Assembly: GCA_001466705.2 (NCBI GenBank)
Contig: LATX02000207.1
Location: 62,001-126,000, forward strand
Reading direction: 5' to 3'
Source of the DNA: Moniliophthora roreri
Lineage: Eukaryota; Basidiomycota; Agaricomycetes; Agaricales; Marasmiaceae
DNA: 64,000 nucleotides
The stretch's first letter is position 1, and each line of letters starts with the position of its first letter. A program made the translations under genes and the position numbers. The notes under the pieces are model-generated. The model was not told the DNA's origin, ran no database searches, and saw nothing but the letters and a program-made list of their open reading frames with translations. Positions 11,950-23,242 of this stretch are shown here, one piece after another.

Positions 11950-13478
11950 TCCGTCCTGAGGGTTGACAAGAGTAACGGGAAAGTAGCACAGTACGAGAGT
12001 TACGCTAGCTATTATTATGTCTAGCAAAGGGGGCACGCGCATGTCTACTTTCAGATGTAGTTTCCCTTCGGGAAGTCTTGTTTGGCACGACGACGGTAGT
12101 ATAGCTGATGGGAAAGATGAGATCAAGACCACAGCTCAGGAGAGTTCAAACGAGATTACATTGATACTGCATAGAGGTTATATTCAGCTTCGTGTAGAAT
12201 GAGACCACTTACTGAGTCCGTGATAGCCTCGTCATCTCAACCCGAAAATAACGGGTCCCTACGTTCTTTGACTAATCCTCTGCTATTAGTTGTCCTCCAA
12301 TCCGATGCGAGGTACAGGAGATGCTGTTGTAGCTTGGCCAGCGAATGAGAACACCCCACGGCTTTCAAGATTGGTCAAACTTTGACGCCGAGCCTGCCCC
12401 TGTCAACCCAATTACGCAAAAATCTTCCTCGTATCGCTGGAACAGGACCCCTGAACTAGCATCAATAGAAACCCTTCAAACACATCCCAACGTCAAGATG
12501 AGCCAAGCAAGCGGTCAGATCGAGCCTCGACTCCCGCGCCACCCCCCTTCTTACCCTCTTGGAACCAACAAAGTCCTAGTTGATCAATCAACATCGGAAC
12601 AAACGTAACAGTAGGTTTTGCCAGGAAAGGCTAGTGGTGTTATAACGACAGCCATGAATGAATGCTATGCGACTTCCGTTTTGGTGGGCTGCCGAGAAAA
12701 GAGGGAGTACCTATATGAATGGTGAGCCCAGGGAACTCTTCAAACAAATGTGCGCACCAGTCGAACTATTGTATGGACCTCGTAGACGCTTTGCGAGAAT
12801 ATGATTTTTCTGCGCTGTGGAGTGGGGACGTTATCGAGTTTCTCCGCCGTACCCACCCAGTTGCAGGGAGAAACAAATTACAAGGTGCATTATCCAAGCA
12901 GTTGCGGCCAGCCTCTGCGGCGCCTAGTATGTTGAAATTAACACGCAGATACGTACAGAGGCGAACATCATCTGCTAAGGGGATGCTGAGAGTTTTGTGA
13001 CCGAAGAATAGTTCATCGGCGTTCGAGTTGGGAAATGAGCCTCGGATATCGAGAATGGCACCTGTTTTGAGAGGAGAACATGAGACCAAAACGGGAATTT
13101 CGAGGACGCGTGCAGCCAGGCGAGGTAAACGTCATTTGCAAATCCACGATGGCAACTGCCGAAGCCACCAAAGTAAACTGTACAGTTAACCAGACATGCC
13201 CAAGGTTGGAATTTTGGGGGAAACGTTTTACGGTGTTGTCAACCTAATCTAAGCTCTGGGACACTATAAAGAAATTAAACGCCGGTCTCGTAATATACAG
13301 ATGGTACTTTCACTCGGAACACATGTGCAGTGCTGTGACCTCAGAAGAAGGTGCGATGAGTCTTGAGTAAAGGTGTTAAGAGGCAAGAGGATTTTCCCTC
13401 TCAGCACCTCACCAAGCGCCCTCTTTATCTGGAGATCCTGGACAGGGAGATCGTGTCGGGTAATGTAACATATTGACT
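11950..13478. other. Spacer between DUF6534 copies B and C
   Basis: No intact gene. The part next to copy B (to about 12420) matches the 5' flank of copy A, with stops in the frame that is open there. The rest, 12420-13478, shows nothing I can support; open frames in it lack splice context and family words. Confidence 0.4.
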
Positions 13479-14928
13479 TCAATATGCGACGCCAGTTTCC
13501 GACGGAGGTCGCAACGTAGTATCCTCCGTACGCTCGTCACGGTCGAAGCTAACGGTTCCGCGTTCTAAATCCGTCTTCATCGGCTTGGGGATATAATGAG
13601 ATTGCATCATCGACCTTCGGTTGCAATGCACACAGCCGCTTTGAACAGAGGGGGTGCTCAAAGTTAATGAACTCATAGATAGATCAGTACTCTCCGGACT
13701 CTGTAGTTGAGAAACACGGAAGCGCAGATTGAGCATAATGAGGAGAGTATTGGCATAGAGGCTGGGCAGTATCAGCGAAGGTGCCGTGAAATACGTCTTT
13801 CCCGGAAGAGCGAGGAGTAGAACGGTAGTTAGCACTGCAACGCCAGCTATGAAATTGGTTGTAAGTCAGATGAATAATGTCACAGTAGTAGGTACACTCA
13901 CCTGTCAATGAGTTGGTTTCAACCGTGAGTCGGACGATCTTTCTAACGAGCACGCGTGTGCCACCCATACCACCACCGTTTCTGGTCAGCTATGGTACAA
14001 GGTCAGCATCAGCAACGAGAGGGAGAACACAAGTAGTGCAGTTGACTGACCAAATAGATCATGTACCACGCGATAAGGACATCACAGACCGCCGACCCCG
14101 TATACCATATCTGAAAAAAAGGTTTAGTTTCATTGAAACAGATTGAGAGGTGTATGCTCACTGTCGAGGTGATTCGCACCGCGCGATTGACACTGGCGTT
14201 CAGATCAGTGAGGTTGGTAGATTGAGCACCAAAACCACCCGATACAAGCGCTGAAACGTTACTGAGGAATGCAATCTTCAACCAATCGATCCTGTCAGAA
14301 AGATCCCTAGCAGCAATCATGCCCACACACCAAAGCCAGCAATATCGCCCCAACTCGTCTTTCCGAGAGCATGTAGATTCTCCATGCGTAGAAGGCCTGA
14401 ACTATAAAGCCGACTGAAATGCTCTCAATCACGTTATACGAGTTTTATGGGGCTGGTGCTCACCGATACCACCCACCACTGGTACAAAGAGCCATCCGAA
14501 GCCTACCCCAGTCTGTTGTAATATATTCCATGTGTACGTGTCATATGCGACAAAACCAGCTTGTGTCAATAGCACGAGATAGGTGCCATACACGATGAAT
14601 TTCATCAAGACAATGTCTCGAGGGAACGCCAGGTGGTACAGGTCTGCATCTATATCAGACACCGAGCACCGAGACTTGAGGAAGAAGAGAATACAACGCA
14701 CAGACTTGCACCGAAAGCAAACCGAATAAAATGTACAGAACGAGTACTCCGAAGATCTGTAGCAAATCATTAAACTTCCCTCGGAGCCCTGAGGAAGAGA
14801 TTATTCACCAATGGTGCCACCCTATTGGTAAGGCAAGTTGGTGAGCTGATACCAAGTGGAAAGGTAAGAGCGAAAACTAACACGTTAGGATCTGGATGTG
14901 GCGCGCCAGCGTTGCCTGTCGGGGCCAT
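13479..14928 (-). CDS. DUF6534-type multi-pass membrane protein, copy C
   Basis: The most divergent of the three complete copies, with the same exon plan. The N-terminus is MAPTGNAGAPHPDPNV, and the 13-nt exon codes VAPL. It continues with IFGVLVLYILFGLLSVQVY, YHLAFPRDIVLMKF, WLFVPVVGGI, QAFYAWRIYMLSERR, SGGFGAQ, IWYTGSAVCDVLIAWYMIYL, RKIVRLTVETNSLT and the last helix SLYANTLLIMLNLRFRVSQ. Introns sit at the same places; the acceptor before IWYTGS is a long T run. The tail keeps the Cys-His-Cys-Asn-Arg word and a variant of TKMDLER. No internal stop was found. Function is unknown; a membrane role follows from the hydrophobic profile only. Confidence 0.82.
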
Positions 14929-15618
14929 TTCGATTCTTTTTTCCACCTGCAGCATTGAGCACCGAAAGTAATCCGGGGAATGGGGAAATATAAGTAACCC
15001 TGCACGGTACGAAAGTCAGGGTTCTTAACTGAAGAGTAAAGGATACGAAGATACGCATATATCCGTCGCCAGTGCTGTTACAAATCAACAAATGGAAACA
15101 TAATTCATCCTTTCGAGAAGTTTTGTGTGCAACAGCGATGGTAACGTGGGAGAGCGACACTGATTCGAAAGGTGGAATCGACACAGCACTCCAGAAGGGT
15201 CAAAAAGGTTCACTGGATGGAAGAATTTACCCGGGGGCCAAACTGAATGTAAACAAGGGTACTCACCAAATTTGTGATGGCCGTCTTGAATATAGGGTTC
15301 AGTGCTGAGCGCTGACCGTGACTTCAGTTTCAAGATCGTCAATCTCCCGCTCACTGCGAGTTGAACTCAACTACGTTGATATTACCGTGGCTAGTGGTTG
15401 GGTTCGCCCGCCACCGAATCGAGGCTCCTTGATGGTCAAGACAAAGAAGCGCAAACCCAACCACACCGTGAAGCTATTGCTGTGATACCGCAAATTCAGC
15501 ATCAACAGGAACAGATTCCACCGTGGAGGTGCCTAAGTCGAATGGAACGTGACGCAGACATCATCAAGGGGAACAGTGACAGGTTGCAAAACAATGATCA
15601 TTCCGCCTCGGATCACTT
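14929..15618. other. 5' flank of DUF6534 copy C and spacer
   Basis: No supported gene. The first ~330 bp align loosely with the flanks upstream of copies A and B, including the GTGAGTACC word at the same relative place. This marks it as part of the duplicated unit. Nothing recognisable follows up to 15618. Confidence 0.35.
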
Positions 15619-15900
15619 CTATTGATGGAAAAATGAACCTGTGCAAAACCTTGCTCCGGATCCATCACTTTCATCTCCACCATCTTCCAAAGGACGGTCC
15701 ACGCTGATACGAAACCTCGAATTCAACATCAACAGAAACGTATTCCCATAAATGCTCGGTAAAAGTAACATTGGTGCTGTAAAGTAAATCTTCCCAAGAA
15801 ATCTCAGTAGCGTTACAACGGACACTACTGCGACGAAAACCGAAATTCTCGAGTCAGTGGATTTTCAAGGGGAGGTACCCGGCCTGTATCGCATCTACCA
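15619..15900 (-). pseudogene. Orphan last exon of a fourth DUF6534 copy
   Basis: From about 15840 down to 15619 the frame reads VSVVTLLRFLGKIYFTAPM, LLLPSIYGNTFLLMLNSRFR, then a short acidic tail and stop. This is the last-exon core of the neighbouring DUF6534 genes, with the expected AG acceptor just before it. Upstream only a weak echo of the RRIIRLTIETNSLTG exon remains near 15880-15900. The six or seven earlier exons are missing, so it is a truncated relic. Confidence 0.7.
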
Positions 15901-16526
15901 ATCATATCCTCCTCAAATCCTCCTTGTTCAAAGCATGTAGCTGAAAATTCAAAATTCAAGTTTAAACCTGGCGTTGACTCTACCTAGGAGGGGAAACCCG
16001 AGACAAGAGATCATTCGGGATGAAAACATGGTGGAATCAGTACTGCAGCTGCTTCAGTTCTTTTGCTTTGTGACTGATAGCAGGTTTGACCTGTAGAGAA
16101 GAGATGAAGACGGGATTGAGACAAGACTAAGACATAATTGGGTTCCTTTGGGCCGTGCGGTGCGTGGACGTCGCAATTTATCTATAGTTCCAGCCTGTTA
16201 AACTTCTGTGCGGTACCTTGAATAATATTAAGGAAGGCGGGACGCCCGGACGTGGATCTAGTTCCGTAGGAGAGTAACTAGAATTCAAGTGTGAAGTGTA
16301 CCGTACAATACTAGCTATTAGGTTTTGAGCGAACACAGCGAAACCTTCGTGTCCTTACCGCTAACCATGCACATAACGCAAGCACGAGTATCGATTTCTC
16401 ATAAAGCAGGCCCAGGAAACTACTACAAATGTAACAAGGCCCCACCCATTATTGAGAACCGAACGCTGTAAATATGTGAGGAATGGTTGGGCGATGTTCC
16501 GGTGTGTTCTGGGTGCTTGATGCATG
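15901..16526. other. Junction between the DUF6534 and DUF6535 arrays
   Basis: No gene seen. Near 16380-16420 it resembles the 3' flank of DUF6535 copy 3 (about 26990-27030; both have the words TATCGATTTCTCAT), so the DUF6535 duplication unit begins here. Confidence 0.4.
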
Positions 16527-19412
16527 TCATCCGAGGCTGGCAACATGACATCAGTCCATCTGAACGTCTCAGCAGCGACAACACGAAGAGGCTTACCTGT
16601 GACGACTGAAACCATCGCCACCATTGTCCCTAAGATCATCACCCTGTCCACTCAAATCGCCAAGTATACCACCAGTATCCATCCGGTTGCTCGGACCCAG
16701 GTCCTTCGTGCTATCGTCCTTCCCAAGTACATTATCTTCGTCCATATGATTATCGTCGTCATCTGCAGTGAAGCGTTCCTGCCTGTCAGTTGGCTGCCCC
16801 ATACCATCCATTCCAGACACATGATCGATTATGTTGCCCGATGAACCTACACCACGACTCTCGGGTGGAGCGTTAACATTGATAGGTGGACCGAAGCTGT
16901 ACGGATGATGAGTATATCCTCCTGGAAACAGATTAGCTCCGGAAGTATCTCCCATCTTGTTCGAGGTTACGATATCCAAAACCCCATCTCTATCAACCTG
17001 CACATCTCGTGAGGTCTCGATAGAGTATCGAATGGGATCTAATTTGGGTAATGTGGGCAGACTGTCTGTCGGGAAACTGGGAATCGGTGCAAAGTGGTCA
17101 GAAGGCAAGCCTCCAACTTCTTGTGCCCTCTTGATCACTCGAGCCCATGGGCTAGAGAAACCGAAGACAAGTCATCGCGTGGTGGCGTCATTATGAATGA
17201 AACGAATGAATGCCTGCCCGCGTTTACTCGTCAACAATGCCGAAACACGATCTTCGCGGTTGATATGATCTACGAGGGCTTCCGTGAAAATAAATCACTC
17301 GAGATCATGGCGTTCTTCATCATACCCTGGGCATGGTTTCCAATATTCCTCGAAGAGTGAGAGTAGTGTGAGACTCTTCGCACAAATGGTTGGTTCTTCA
17401 TGTGTCCACAGTGCGTCGACTACGGAGAACGGGATGACGAAACGGAGGCCGGTGGAATGCTGTAAATCTGCGCGTTTCATTGAATCAATGAGCTGGTTAA
17501 GCTGGTAACTATTTAGGAAGGGATGTACAGCCATCTTCGCCCAGTACTGGTGGTGGAATAACAAGTTGATCCCTTCAGGTTGTTGAAGGACAGGATGTCG
17601 AATGGTAGGATTAGGATTAGGATAACGAGATTCCCAGGGGGATGGATCTGGATTTCTGAGGACATCCTCGACATCCTGCATCGAGACACCCTTCCACATC
17701 GTACGATCCCACCTGCCCAAGATAGCAGACATCGCCACGGAAGGAGGGATCGTTTCCAAGACATTTTGAAAATGCGGGATCATTGAAGGGCTACCACGGA
17801 ACATCGTGACTGCCCATTCGAAAGCGCGCAGCTCGTACACTTTCAGATCGAAAGAGCCCCCAAAACCAGGTAGCCGGACGTGCCGGTCAAATTGTCTGAC
17901 TACCCAGAGGTCAAAAGAAGACCAGTCCGAGGCCGGTGACTTAATGTGATCCTAAAAGCGTCGAGCTTTTTCGCGGACGAAGTCATTGATAGCCGGGGTT
18001 TTGAGTAGAGGACGAAGGATTATACTGGATAGCCGGTATACCAACCATGCCTGAGGCGATTTGTATGGACAGATAAATTGGTATGATAGCCGGTTGAAGT
18101 GCCCTTCCTCGATGTCATCTGTCTGATCCCTCGGAACCATCAGAGTGGGTAACAGTGGGGTCAGGAAATATAATCCCGCGCTAAGCGAGACTGCAACGAA
18201 GCAAATGGTAAATGGGACAGGATGTCGACTCCAGAGAAGGTCCAACACACCGACAAAGAAGAGCAGAAGAGCAATCTCGAGAAGAATTGGAAGCGCCGAC
18301 AGAAACGATGAAACGCCCTACTTTTCGAAACTGTCTCGCCGCAACTGGCGGAGTGCCAAACCTTCTCCTGGCGTACGGGTTGTTGTATCTCGTTGATGTT
18401 CCCGTACCCACTGTTTGCACAGCAGACCAAAAAGCGCAGATGTGAGGCTGAGGCTGAGGCTGAGAAACCAAAAGATATTGATACAGATCGATAATGCGTC
18501 GGGTTTGAAGGGGGTGGGCTCGAAGGAGGTAGTTTGTGAACCGTTGACCTGTACTGAGATCAAATGGGTGAGGAGCGTAACCGTGGTGTCTGCAGGATCT
18601 TCATCTAGCCATTGGTACGATTCAATCACGAATGCTGTGACGACAACAGAGAAGAGACCGGCCTAGACATGTATCAGTGTTAGCTGGTGAGAAAAAGACA
18701 AACGGACTTACGAAAACTAGAAGGGTGTCGATGTCATCTCGCCAACCCTTCACTATATCTTCATCATGTCTAACTTCCTTCAACATCCTCTCCCATGACT
18801 CTGTCCGTGTCGGTTTCTTTCCATCATCTATGTTCTCTGTCGGTTCTCTCAGTAATGGGTCAGAGTGTGGGATATAGGGCTAATGGTCATAATGCTCAGT
18901 GTTGGCATTTGGAATGGAAAGGATGGTGTTTCGTACATCATTTTGGGCAACATCGATCAAGAAGAGGTGCCTTTGTATTGTTTTCTTGTATTCATCGTCC
19001 TTTGTCGATTCGGGTGGGGGTGAAGCGGATTCCGGGAAATTCATAGACTGAAGATCCAAGTTAGCCCTAGTGTCAGCATTTGAGATGATTGTATCTCCAA
19101 CCTCATTTTCTCGAACTGATCCAGCTTCTGAAGGCGGTAATGGAATCTGTATGGGATTGGCCTTTTAAGAGTTTTCATTTAAAAGGATGGTGTTGTTTCG
19201 TACTTGAGTAGGATCCATGTATTCCTAGTAGTAGTGAGCATTGCGGCTACTCCCGATAGAACCAATCGAAACATACTTGGCTTCGCGATGTCCCAGCGAC
19301 GCCCGCACGCGGAGACGAAGAACGGCTCCTAGTCTGAATTAAAAAAAGAGCTCAGTACGTTATGTATCCGATATAGCAGCAGTACTCAACGTACCAGATC
19401 ACTGGAAGACAT
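16527..19412 (-). pseudogene. DUF6535 membrane protein, copy 1, disabled by premature stops
   Basis: The exon plan is the same as in the intact copy 4: start MSSSDLTRSRSSSPRAG at 19412, a YIPHSDPLLREP exon, SWERMLKEV, GWRDDIDTLLVF, then the main membrane exon AGLFSAVVTAFVIES onward. Four in-frame stops break the main exon at 18318-18320, 17952-17954, 17295-17297 and 17172-17174. A fifth at 16527-16529 shortens the last exon. At each site the paralogue has TGG or CGA, so every change is TGG to TAG or CGA to TGA. Splice sites are still largely intact, so the decay is recent. It lacks one codon in the SWERM exon relative to its paralogues. It is unlikely to make a working protein. Confidence 0.85.
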
Positions 19413-19480
19413 CACAACAATCTGCTGGACAAAGTGGTTTGAAAGAAGGGGCTCTCAGTGGCGCGTCTGATGCATCAGTA

Positions 19481-19528
19481 AGCTGGAAGATGCCGCTACA
19501 GTTTTTGGACGCCGAAGTAATTTTTGTA
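19481..19528 (-). promoter_or_regulatory. Conserved promoter-proximal block, DUF6535 copy 1
   Basis: About 70 bp upstream of the start codon. It shares the words GGAA-A-ATGCCGCT and GTTTTTGGACGCC (plus-strand reading) with the flanks of copies 3 and 4. It could be a promoter element or part of a 5' UTR. Confidence 0.5.
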
Positions 19529-20454
19529 GCAGCTGGCGAGCGAACATCGCCAGTAGAGTCTGCGGAAAAGAATCGAGGTGTTGGAGGTTTGGGGATGAGC
19601 ATAGTGCTTCGGAGTTTGGAATCGGGGAGTTTTATTATTTCCTAGTCGTACAGTAATATGTACTACTGTATACTGTATTCTACATTGCTCGACTTATACG
19701 CATATCACATTACAGATTGAAATTGAAAACTCTACCTGGGATCCTTCTGCCACTCATAGAATGGCACCAAACAACGATCTTGACTCGGAGCAGTACCATA
19801 CACAACAAGATTTTCGCTGTGAGCGTACACGTCGTGATTCCTGGTCAAAGATTTGAGGGTTATGAGACTGCTGACGGTGTCGAGAGTGATAAATTAATCA
19901 GCAAGCTATAAGGCAACAGCGAAGAATGACACGTACGCAGCCGCGGTATGTACCTTCCTCCGTCTTAGGTTTCGTTTTGCTTATGCTGATCAAGGTAAAA
20001 TCGAGGAACTATGTGCCGCCGTGTGCAAGTAATAAGACGGTTCGCCTGACGATCATTGGACGTTATGGACAACGGTGAGGATACTCACATGTGAACCCAG
20101 CTGTCACCCATTGTCACGGTCATCATATCGCCTACACCCATGGAAAGGAAAATCTGATTACTGTCTCCTGTCGCTGAAATCAACAAGCCTACTAGTCCTG
20201 TTCGACGTCCGTTATGCATTCTTGCCGTTCTCGCGTCGACAACACGAAATAATGGTGGGTCCGAGGTTTTGACGGTGTTGATTGGGGTCAAGAAGGGCGT
20301 CAAGGGCGCTTCTTGGCCAGAATCTTTCTCATTACCTTCTTCCTCTCCCGTATTGATTCAATTACAGTGAGCTTCGATTACTTTATCGTGCTCACCGACC
20401 AAGCTGATAGACACTAGCTCATATCGATACTGTACTCGGAGCTTGGTCGGGCTA
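19529..20454. other. Spacer, no gene recognised
   Basis: Between the DUF6535 copy 1 promoter and the oxidoreductase relic. Open frames here are short and lack splice context. I see nothing that can be supported. Confidence 0.35.
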
Positions 20455-20910
20455 CTATATGTATAAAATGACTTGATTTGCCATCGTTGCAGCACAAAGA
20501 CAACCTTCTAAACTAGCAAAACACTCTGGGCAACATCTCTTCAGTCTCCTCAATTCCTAATGCCCTCTTCCGACCTCTCAAGCTCGGCACAATTACCCTC
20601 TGGAATAGAGTCATGATGTCCGCGCCGACAAGGAACAGCCTTACCAACCACCGTACCGAACAATGTCATGGCAGAAATACTACAGGCAATGTGCTTAGGG
20701 GGGGCAAAGAGCTCATCAATCATCAAGAAGAATCTTTCAATTATCAGCAAGGGTACGCACGAAAACTTGGCAAAAGCGTTATAGCATGACAGACCATGAC
20801 TCGACCGTTGGGACTGATCGGGAACACACTTCTGGTGAAGGCTTGGAGTAACATTACTACCGCTATTCACGAACAAGGTTTGATATATTGTCAGGTATGT
20901 CCACCTCCGC
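20455..20910 (+). pseudogene. Relic of an Old Yellow Enzyme-type NADH:flavin oxidoreductase
   Basis: The plus strand holds, in order but in different frames, SSIPNALFRPLKLGTITLWN, then NRVMMSAPTRN, then VPNNVMAEILQ, then AWSNITTAIHEQGLIYCQ followed by a GTATGT donor. These are the start of the TIM barrel, the APTRN loop, the M-A-E-x-Y helix and the helix before the C/CQLWHVGR segment of the OYE family. The frame is interrupted, no ATG precedes the first word, and nothing recognisable of the remaining two thirds (active-site HN pair, FMN-binding end) follows. A TATAAA at about 20460 may be the old promoter. It is a broken remnant of a plus-strand gene lying inside the minus-strand DUF6535 array. 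Confidence 0.65.
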
Positions 20911-21770
20911 CGATTATCTGGTTTTGAGACGTGCGTCTTCCTAACGCTCTCTCAATCAGTCAACTAATAGCGGCTTCCTCCACACGGTGAAAAGTTTCCG
21001 CGATCGTCTTCTGCCACCTACAGGTTGCCCACTTGGATCTAGCAAAGAAAAATCAGTACAGCAAACCTTTACACCCCAAGAAGAACATCGTTCACAGGTT
21101 TTACATCCCAGCGGGTCTCGAGTTTGAGGAACAAATAGAATGCTGAGGAGAAATCCGATGATTGAACTATCTTTGGCCGGCTATACGTGGAACGTAGTAC
21201 CAAAAATAAAATGCTGTAAGCGCCTAGTTGGATAATTCATCAGGGGATGCTGAACATTGAGACTTCGAATGTATAGACAAACTGGGAACATTATTGGGAT
21301 CCAATGGCTGTTGTGTTCATTAATCGACATGGATGTGCCATAGGCCCGGTGTAGTCTCTTCAGGCTGTATAAGCGTTGAATAGAAGGTTGAGTGCACAAG
21401 CTGCTGATTCGAGGATGTACGGTGGGCTGATGGAATTTGATCTATGTCGAACACCCATCTAGCTGTTTCCCGCTCCAGGCGGCATATCACAATCTGCATC
21501 AGCATCGTGGTCTCTTTAATAGCTTGGAATCTCGATTGTTGACAATGCTCTCAGGAACCCGCATAGTAACTCGAACGTCTTCTCTGCATTTTGTAAGTGA
21601 CCGGAGTTCAAATGAAACTCGAAGAATGAAAGCTCGAAGTCAGCAGGACATCAAAATCTGTCGAATTTTGACACTATGCCGCCCAGCGGAATAATCTTCG
21701 ATGATAGAGATGACGAGAGAGATGTATATCGCACAGTAGTACATCCCGGTGGGTATTCAGTCGTCCTTGG
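20911..21770. other. Spacer after oxidoreductase relic
   Basis: No further oxidoreductase exons and no other gene were recognised. The right end is the upstream region of the secreted-protein gene at 21842. Confidence 0.35.
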
Positions 21771-21777
21771 TATAAAA
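21771..21777 (+). promoter_or_regulatory. TATA box of the 21842 gene
   Basis: TATAAAA lies about 65 bp upstream of the ATG at 21842, a usual place for a strongly transcribed fungal secreted-protein gene. Confidence 0.55.
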
Positions 21778-21841
21778 ATCTGACCTCTAGCAGCTTATTT
21801 CTCAGTATTCTTATCACACAAATCATCCAACTACTCTTGAG

Positions 21842-22490
21842 ATGAAATTCTTCGCAGCTCCTTCTCTCGCAGCTCCTTCTCTCGCCGCTCTTGTTGCAGC
21901 TGTCCAGGCTCAATTGACTTTGAACACGCCCTATGTCGTATCCTTGGTCGATTTCGAGCATTGACTGATTCCTGCATCCCGTAGCTTGAAACTTGTGGAA
22001 TGTCAACCGGTGCAGCTTATTTGGTCTGGAGGACACAGTATATAGAAACTCTACCGGCTGACAGTAGTAATAACGGTGGTAGCTGACAATTCTCTCCGTC
22101 TAGGCCCCTACTTTTTGATGTAGCAACACCGAACCTCGAAATTAATGAAGCACTTTGACATCCTTCTCTAGTCGTACGCCCTCGTCAAAGTCGCTCGGAG
22201 ATATCAGTGAGGGCTAATGTTACTTTATTACAGCGTTCTAAGCAATCCCAGTGACCCGCCTATTGAGCAATTCCCTGAACAGACTGGCACTTCTTTCACT
22301 TGGATAGTCAACTTGCCCGCCGGTATGTGCATTGCACACCCTGTTGACGAGCGACGTCTCAAACGTTTTCCGCAGGTACCCTGTCAGCTTCTTCCTGAGA
22401 GACATCTTTGGTTTTACCTCGCAGACCGCCGCGGTCACCGTTCAAACTGGTTGTGGGTATCACAACAAACCTTCCTTGCGAGATCGCTGA
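21842..22490 (+). CDS. Small secreted protein of the fungal Ig-like/Ser-Thr-rich cell-wall type
   Basis: Begins with a classical signal peptide (Lys-Phe-Phe, then Ala/Leu-rich, ending AVQAQ). Then LTLNTP, VECQPVQLIWSGGHSPYFL, VLSNPSDPPIEQFPEQTG, TSFTWIVNLPAG and FTSQTAAVTVQTGCG follow. This order (N-T-P, V-x-C-Q-P-V-x-x-x-W-x-G-G-x-P-P-Y, Q-T-G-T-S-x-x-W, Q-T-A-A-x-x-V) is that of a widespread basidiomycete secreted family with one beta-sandwich domain of unknown role. Several introns are needed, including donors at GTATATAG, GTAGCAA and GTATGTGC. The junction between exons 1 and 2 does not keep phase with any GT donor I could find, so one base may be lost or the site is unusual. The Ser-rich GPI-type tail of many members is absent. 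The signal peptide contains a perfect 15-bp tandem duplication. It may be a live gene or an early pseudogene. Confidence 0.6.
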
Positions 22491-23242
22491 TGACAACTTT
22501 GCCCAGTGCTACCAGATTCCACTGATTGCCTCGCCTAAAGCGATTGACAGCTAAATAACAATGCAATTTTTTTTACGGTTGAAAATTAAAGCCATAACTC
22601 TGAGCGTTCAGGTTCCCCGCTACTTTGCACGTTTCCAATGTCAAAGAATTGTCCTAGTCCCTGATATCAGGATCTAAAGCCCCATATAATTCAGAGCCAG
22701 TCGCCCTCAGGTTCACACGACTAGATGATTGCTTTCCTTGCAGTCAGTGTACGGGTCCTCGGCATGAATCGGGATGCCCTGGCTTGAGAGATTTCGCGTT
22801 GAGTATATGAAAAGGTGGGAAATGGTCGTAGTCGGTAACAAACGCAATACGTTATCTTCCCGCCCGTAATATCCAAAACTCCCCATCGTGAAGCCTAGTA
22901 CAAAGCAAGGAAAGAGCAATATTCAGGCCATAGTATTGCTTTCTAATCTACATGAAACACAATACTCCATCTGAAGCACCGATACCCATACACACTGGCC
23001 TAGCAAGCTGTTTTTACATATAGTCATCCCGTCCATCGACAAAATCCTCGAAGGAAAACCTCTGGCCTTACTGTGAGTCACGGGTTGAGTATGTCGAGTT
23101 CTAATCTAGGACGTTCCCGATCGTTCTGAACATCGAGTGCTCGTCGGTCAAGGCTGGTATCGTGGCGTCAGCCTATTCAAACATCCCAGAAGCGAAAGCT
23201 TACCTGTGAAAGGCTGTAGGTATCGCCAGAAATATCCCCAAC
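22491..23242. other. Spacer; decayed 3' end of DUF6535 copy 2
   Basis: From about 23060 to 23242 the minus strand still resembles the last two exons of the DUF6535 genes (splice words CACAG-GTAAGC and ACCAG-CCTTGACCGACGAG). Copy 2 stops before them. The rest shows no gene. Confidence 0.45.

Larger units (their letters stand above)
7316..15900 (-). repeat. Tandem array of DUF6534 genes (copies A, B, C and orphan exon D)
   Basis: Three complete paralogues start at 8742, 11949 and 14928, so the unit length is close to 3.0-3.2 kb, with one last-exon fragment at about 15.6-15.9 kb. Similarity is not limited to coding sequence. The 5' flanks of A and B share a run around 9040-9290 and 12180-12420, including a decayed reading frame with the words KPWGVLIRW. 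All copies keep the same intron positions, which points to DNA-level duplication rather than retroposition. Confidence 0.85.

Noticed and set aside
12345..12608. 87-codon plus-strand frame as a gene
   Set aside because: It lies in the duplicated 5' flank of a DUF6534 copy and is not open in the matching flank at 9200-9290.
16593..18629. Reading DUF6535 copy 1 as several separate small genes
   Set aside because: The pieces are in one frame, separated by single stop codons at positions where the paralogues have TGG or CGA; it is one disabled gene.
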